Assembly: GCA_017469955.1 (NCBI GenBank)
Contig: JAFUFJ010000011.1
Span: 1-64,000 of the forward strand
DNA from: Prevotella sp.
GTDB taxonomy: Bacteria > Bacteroidota > Bacteroidia > Bacteroidales > Bacteroidaceae
Reading direction: 5' to 3'
DNA length: 64,000 bases
The notes beneath the pieces are model-generated. The model did no database searches and was not told the DNA's origin. It worked only from the letters and a program-made list of their open reading frames with translations. How positions within the stretch are numbered: position 1 is the first letter of the stretch; each line of letters opens with the position of its first letter. Both the position numbers and the translations under genes were made by a program. Shown here piece by piece: positions 62,261 through 64,000 of the stretch.

Positions 62261-62370
62261 GAGAAAGCTGATGTTTCTTGCCGGAAGGTCAAAGTATTCA
62301 TGGCGTGTATCCTTAGGTCTGTGGCTGAGAAAAGACAGCTTTCTCGGCGGGAAGGCTATAGACGGCTGCC
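62261..62370. repeat. 22-bp dyad array H (5 units, decayed)
   Basis: Units start at 62261, 62283, 62305, 62327 and 62349; a possible extra unit lies at 62239-62260. Units 1 and 4 keep the GAGAAA edge and the TTTCT half; the others have drifted, though the 22-base register is recognisable. It lies between the divergent holB and GH125 genes. The flanks (62043-62238, 62371-62540) show no gene. Confidence 0.7.
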
Positions 62371-62543
62371 GAAAAGGCTGTTCCTTCTGCGAGTAAAGGC
62401 TTGTTTTTGAGCCGAAGAAGTGTTTTTGTGTTCATTCTGAAGTGTTAATTTTATGATTCTATTTTTACAGAATTTATGCTGTCCCCGGAAAATGTTTTTC
62501 GCTATATTTTTTGCCAAACATCTCGGTTTAATGAAAAATTTAC

Positions 62544-62551
62544 TACCTTTG
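62544..62551 (+). promoter_or_regulatory. -7 element upstream of the GH125 gene
   Basis: TACCTTTG at 62544-62551, about 50 bases before the start codon. No TTTG at the standard distance upstream, so activation by a regulator is possible. Confidence 0.5.
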
Positions 62552-62600
62552 CAAGGCTAAACGCCTTTCGCAAGCAAAACATTCGATAACAACAACTGAT

Positions 62601-64000
62601 ATGAAGACAACCAAAAAACTACTGACAACGGCAGCACTTCTGCTGACCGTCACGGTCGCTCAGGCCGGCATTGCCGGCGGGAATGCCGACAATCGGCTGC
62701 CGCTTGTGGCGAAACAAGACAAGACGGTGATGAAGACAAATCGTCCGGCTTCGGCCGACAGGCTGTTTGTCTCTGATGCCATCGAGAAGAAAATCAAGGA
62801 GGTAAAAAAGCTGCTGAAGGACAATCAGTACCTCGCTTGGATGTTTGAAAACTGTTTTCCCAACACCCTTGACACCACAGTTCACTGGGATGGCAGCGAC
62901 GACACCTTCGTCTATACGGGCGACATCCACGCCATGTGGCTGCGTGACTCGGGAGCCCAGGTGTGGCCTTACGTGCAGTTCGCCAACGACGACCCGAAGC
63001 TGAAACAGATGCTCAAGGGCGTCATCCTGCGCCAACTGAAGTGCATCAACCTCGATCCCTATGCCAATGCTTTCAATAAAGAACCGCTGCCCAACGGCGA
63101 CTGGATGAAAGACATGACCGACATGAACCCCATGCTTCACGAACGTAAGTATGAGATTGACTCCCTCTGCTATCCCCTTCGTCTGGCATATCACTATTGG
63201 AAGGTGACGGGCGACACGTCGATTTTCGGCGACGAATGGATTGCTGCCGTGAAGAATGTCTTGAAGACCTTCCGCGAACAGCAGCGCAAAGACGGCGTCG
63301 GACCCTACCGCTTCCAGCGTGTTACCGAACGCCAGCTCGACACAGTGTGCTGTGACGGCAAGGGCAATCCGGCCAAGCCTTGCGGGCTCATCTGCTCGTT
63401 CTTCCGTCCTTCCGACGATGCTACGACCTTCCTCTACCTCGTTCCATCCAACTTTATGGCAGTGAGCAACCTCAGGAAGGCTGCCGAGATACTGCAGAAG
63501 GTAAACGGTTGCGAAGACCTTTCGGCCCAGTGCACGAGCTTGGCCGACGAGGTTGCAGAGGCATTGCAGCAGTATGCAGTGGTAGAACACCCGAAGTATG
63601 GCAAGATCTATGCCTTCGAAGTCGACGGCTATGGCAACCACTTGCTCATGGACGACGCCAATGTTCCCTCGCTGTTGGCTATGGCTTATCTGGGAGATGT
63701 CGACGTTAACGACCCCGTCTATCAGAACACTCGCCGCTTCGTATGGAGCGAAGACAACCCTTACTTCTTCCGCGGAACGGCAGGAGAGGGCATCGGCGGT
63801 CCCCACGTGGGCTACGATATGGTATGGCCGATGTCAATCATGATGAAGGCTTTCACTTCGCAAGACGACGACGAAATCAAGTGGTGCGTGGAAACATTGC
63901 AACGTACCGACGCCGATACGGGCTTCATGCACGAGTCGTTCAACAAAAACGATCCGGCCAACTTCACCCGCTCGTGGTTCGCATGGCAGAACACTCTCTT
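62601..64000 (+). CDS. GH125 exo-alpha-1,6-mannosidase (3' end outside the window)
   Basis: At least 466 residues with no stop before the window ends. Signal peptide about 1-22 (ending TVAQA). GH125 (formerly DUF1237) hallmarks: FVYTGDIHAMWLRDSGAQVW near residue 105, ERKYEIDSLCYPLRLAYHYW near 181, FFRPSDDATTFLYLVPSNFM near 267, and GTAGEGIGGPHVGYDMVWPM near 395. Family members remove terminal alpha-1,6-mannose from N-glycans or mannan without a metal ion. It lies apart from the susCD locus, so its partner genes may follow beyond the window. Confidence 0.93.
   Translation, partial: MKTTKKLLTTAALLLTVTVAQAGIAGGNADNRLPLVAKQDKTVMKTNRPASADRLFVSDAIEKKIKEVKKLLKDNQYLAWMFENCFPNTLDTTVHWDGSDDTFVYTGDIHAMWLRDSGAQVWPYVQFANDDPKLKQMLKGVILRQLKCINLDPYANAFNKEPLPNGDWMKDMTDMNPMLHERKYEIDSLCYPLRLAYHYWKVTGDTSIFGDEWIAAVKNVLKTFREQQRKDGVGPYRFQRVTERQLDTVCCDGKGNPAKPCGLICSFFRPSDDATTFLYLVPSNFMAVSNLRKAAEILQKVNGCEDLSAQCTSLADEVAEALQQYAVVEHPKYGKIYAFEVDGYGNHLLMDDANVPSLLAMAYLGDVDVNDPVYQNTRRFVWSEDNPYFFRGTAGEGIGGPHVGYDMVWPMSIMMKAFTSQDDDEIKWCVETLQRTDADTGFMHESFNKNDPANFTRSWFAWQNTL

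Noticed and set aside
62619-63806. 395-codon minus-strand frame
   Set aside because: Opposite strand of the GH125 gene, which shows unmistakable family motifs.

Overview
The window comes from a member of the Bacteroidota, most likely Prevotella in the broad sense. Four things point there. Promoters have the Bacteroidota form (TTTG, about 19-21 bases, then TAnnTTTG) rather than E. coli -35/-10 boxes. There is a SusC/SusD outer-membrane uptake locus. Type IX secretion and gliding genes (porT, gldH) and cargo-type C-terminal domains are present. The hpt-adk-obgE and mreBCD-mrdA-rodA clusters have the Bacteroidota arrangement. No rRNA, tRNA, CRISPR array, intact insertion sequence or phage gene was seen.

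Layout. 1-2.5 kb: end of a TonB/ExbBD-type energising operon (tonB 3' end, a PstS-like lipoprotein, a TPR protein). 3-9 kb: a membrane-anchored TPR/HTH regulator, a small secreted protein behind an operator-like repeat cluster, and two secreted proteins with type IX-like tails. 9.5-18.7 kb: a polysaccharide utilisation locus (IPT/NHL lipoprotein, SusC, SusD, DUF1735 lipoprotein, DUF5005/DUF4185-like propeller) with no classical glycoside hydrolase. 19-22 kb: rplS, a small orphan gene, a stand-alone AICAR transformylase, a DUF1349 protein. 22-29 kb, minus strand: hpt, adk, obgE, an M23 peptidase and two paralogous PA14-containing phosphodiesterases. 30-36 kb: nnrE/D, a DUF4831 protein, a 55-residue ferredoxin, porT and a two-gene 5'-nucleotidase. 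36-52 kb: a tightly packed plus-strand run of thirteen genes. It starts with a heterodimeric ABC exporter, continues with a complete glucuronate pathway (kdgK, SDR reductase, uxuA, kdgA, uxaC, transporter), and ends with two Tat-exported Gfo/Idh/MocA oxidoreductases, a small membrane protein, a double DUF1080 protein and an ApbE-like protein. 52-59 kb: a stand-alone IMP cyclohydrolase followed by mreB, mreC, mreD, mrdA and rodA. 59-62 kb, minus strand: gldH, ricT, holB. 62.6 kb to the end: a GH125 alpha-mannosidase running off the window.

How the genes work together. The 36-52 kb run can import glucuronate, convert it to pyruvate and glyceraldehyde 3-phosphate, and possibly release such sugars by the oxidise-then-eliminate (3-keto) route known for DUF1080 and Gfo/Idh/MocA partners. 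Purine synthesis is split: the two halves of the usual PurH lie about 32 kb apart as separate genes.

The most unusual feature is a family of intergenic arrays at eight places (near 2.6, 9.1, 18.8, 22.1, 29.5, 35.8, 51.9 and 62.3 kb), with a variant at 32.9 kb. Each is about five direct 22-bp units with no spacers. Each unit is an imperfect dyad of the form AGAA-NNN-WWW-NNN-TTCT plus a short linker. The left triplets and the reverse complements of the right triplets are drawn from the same small set (AGC, AGG, CCC, TCC, GTC, ACC, CTC, CGC). The arrays lie only between transcription units. I do not know a described element with this architecture.
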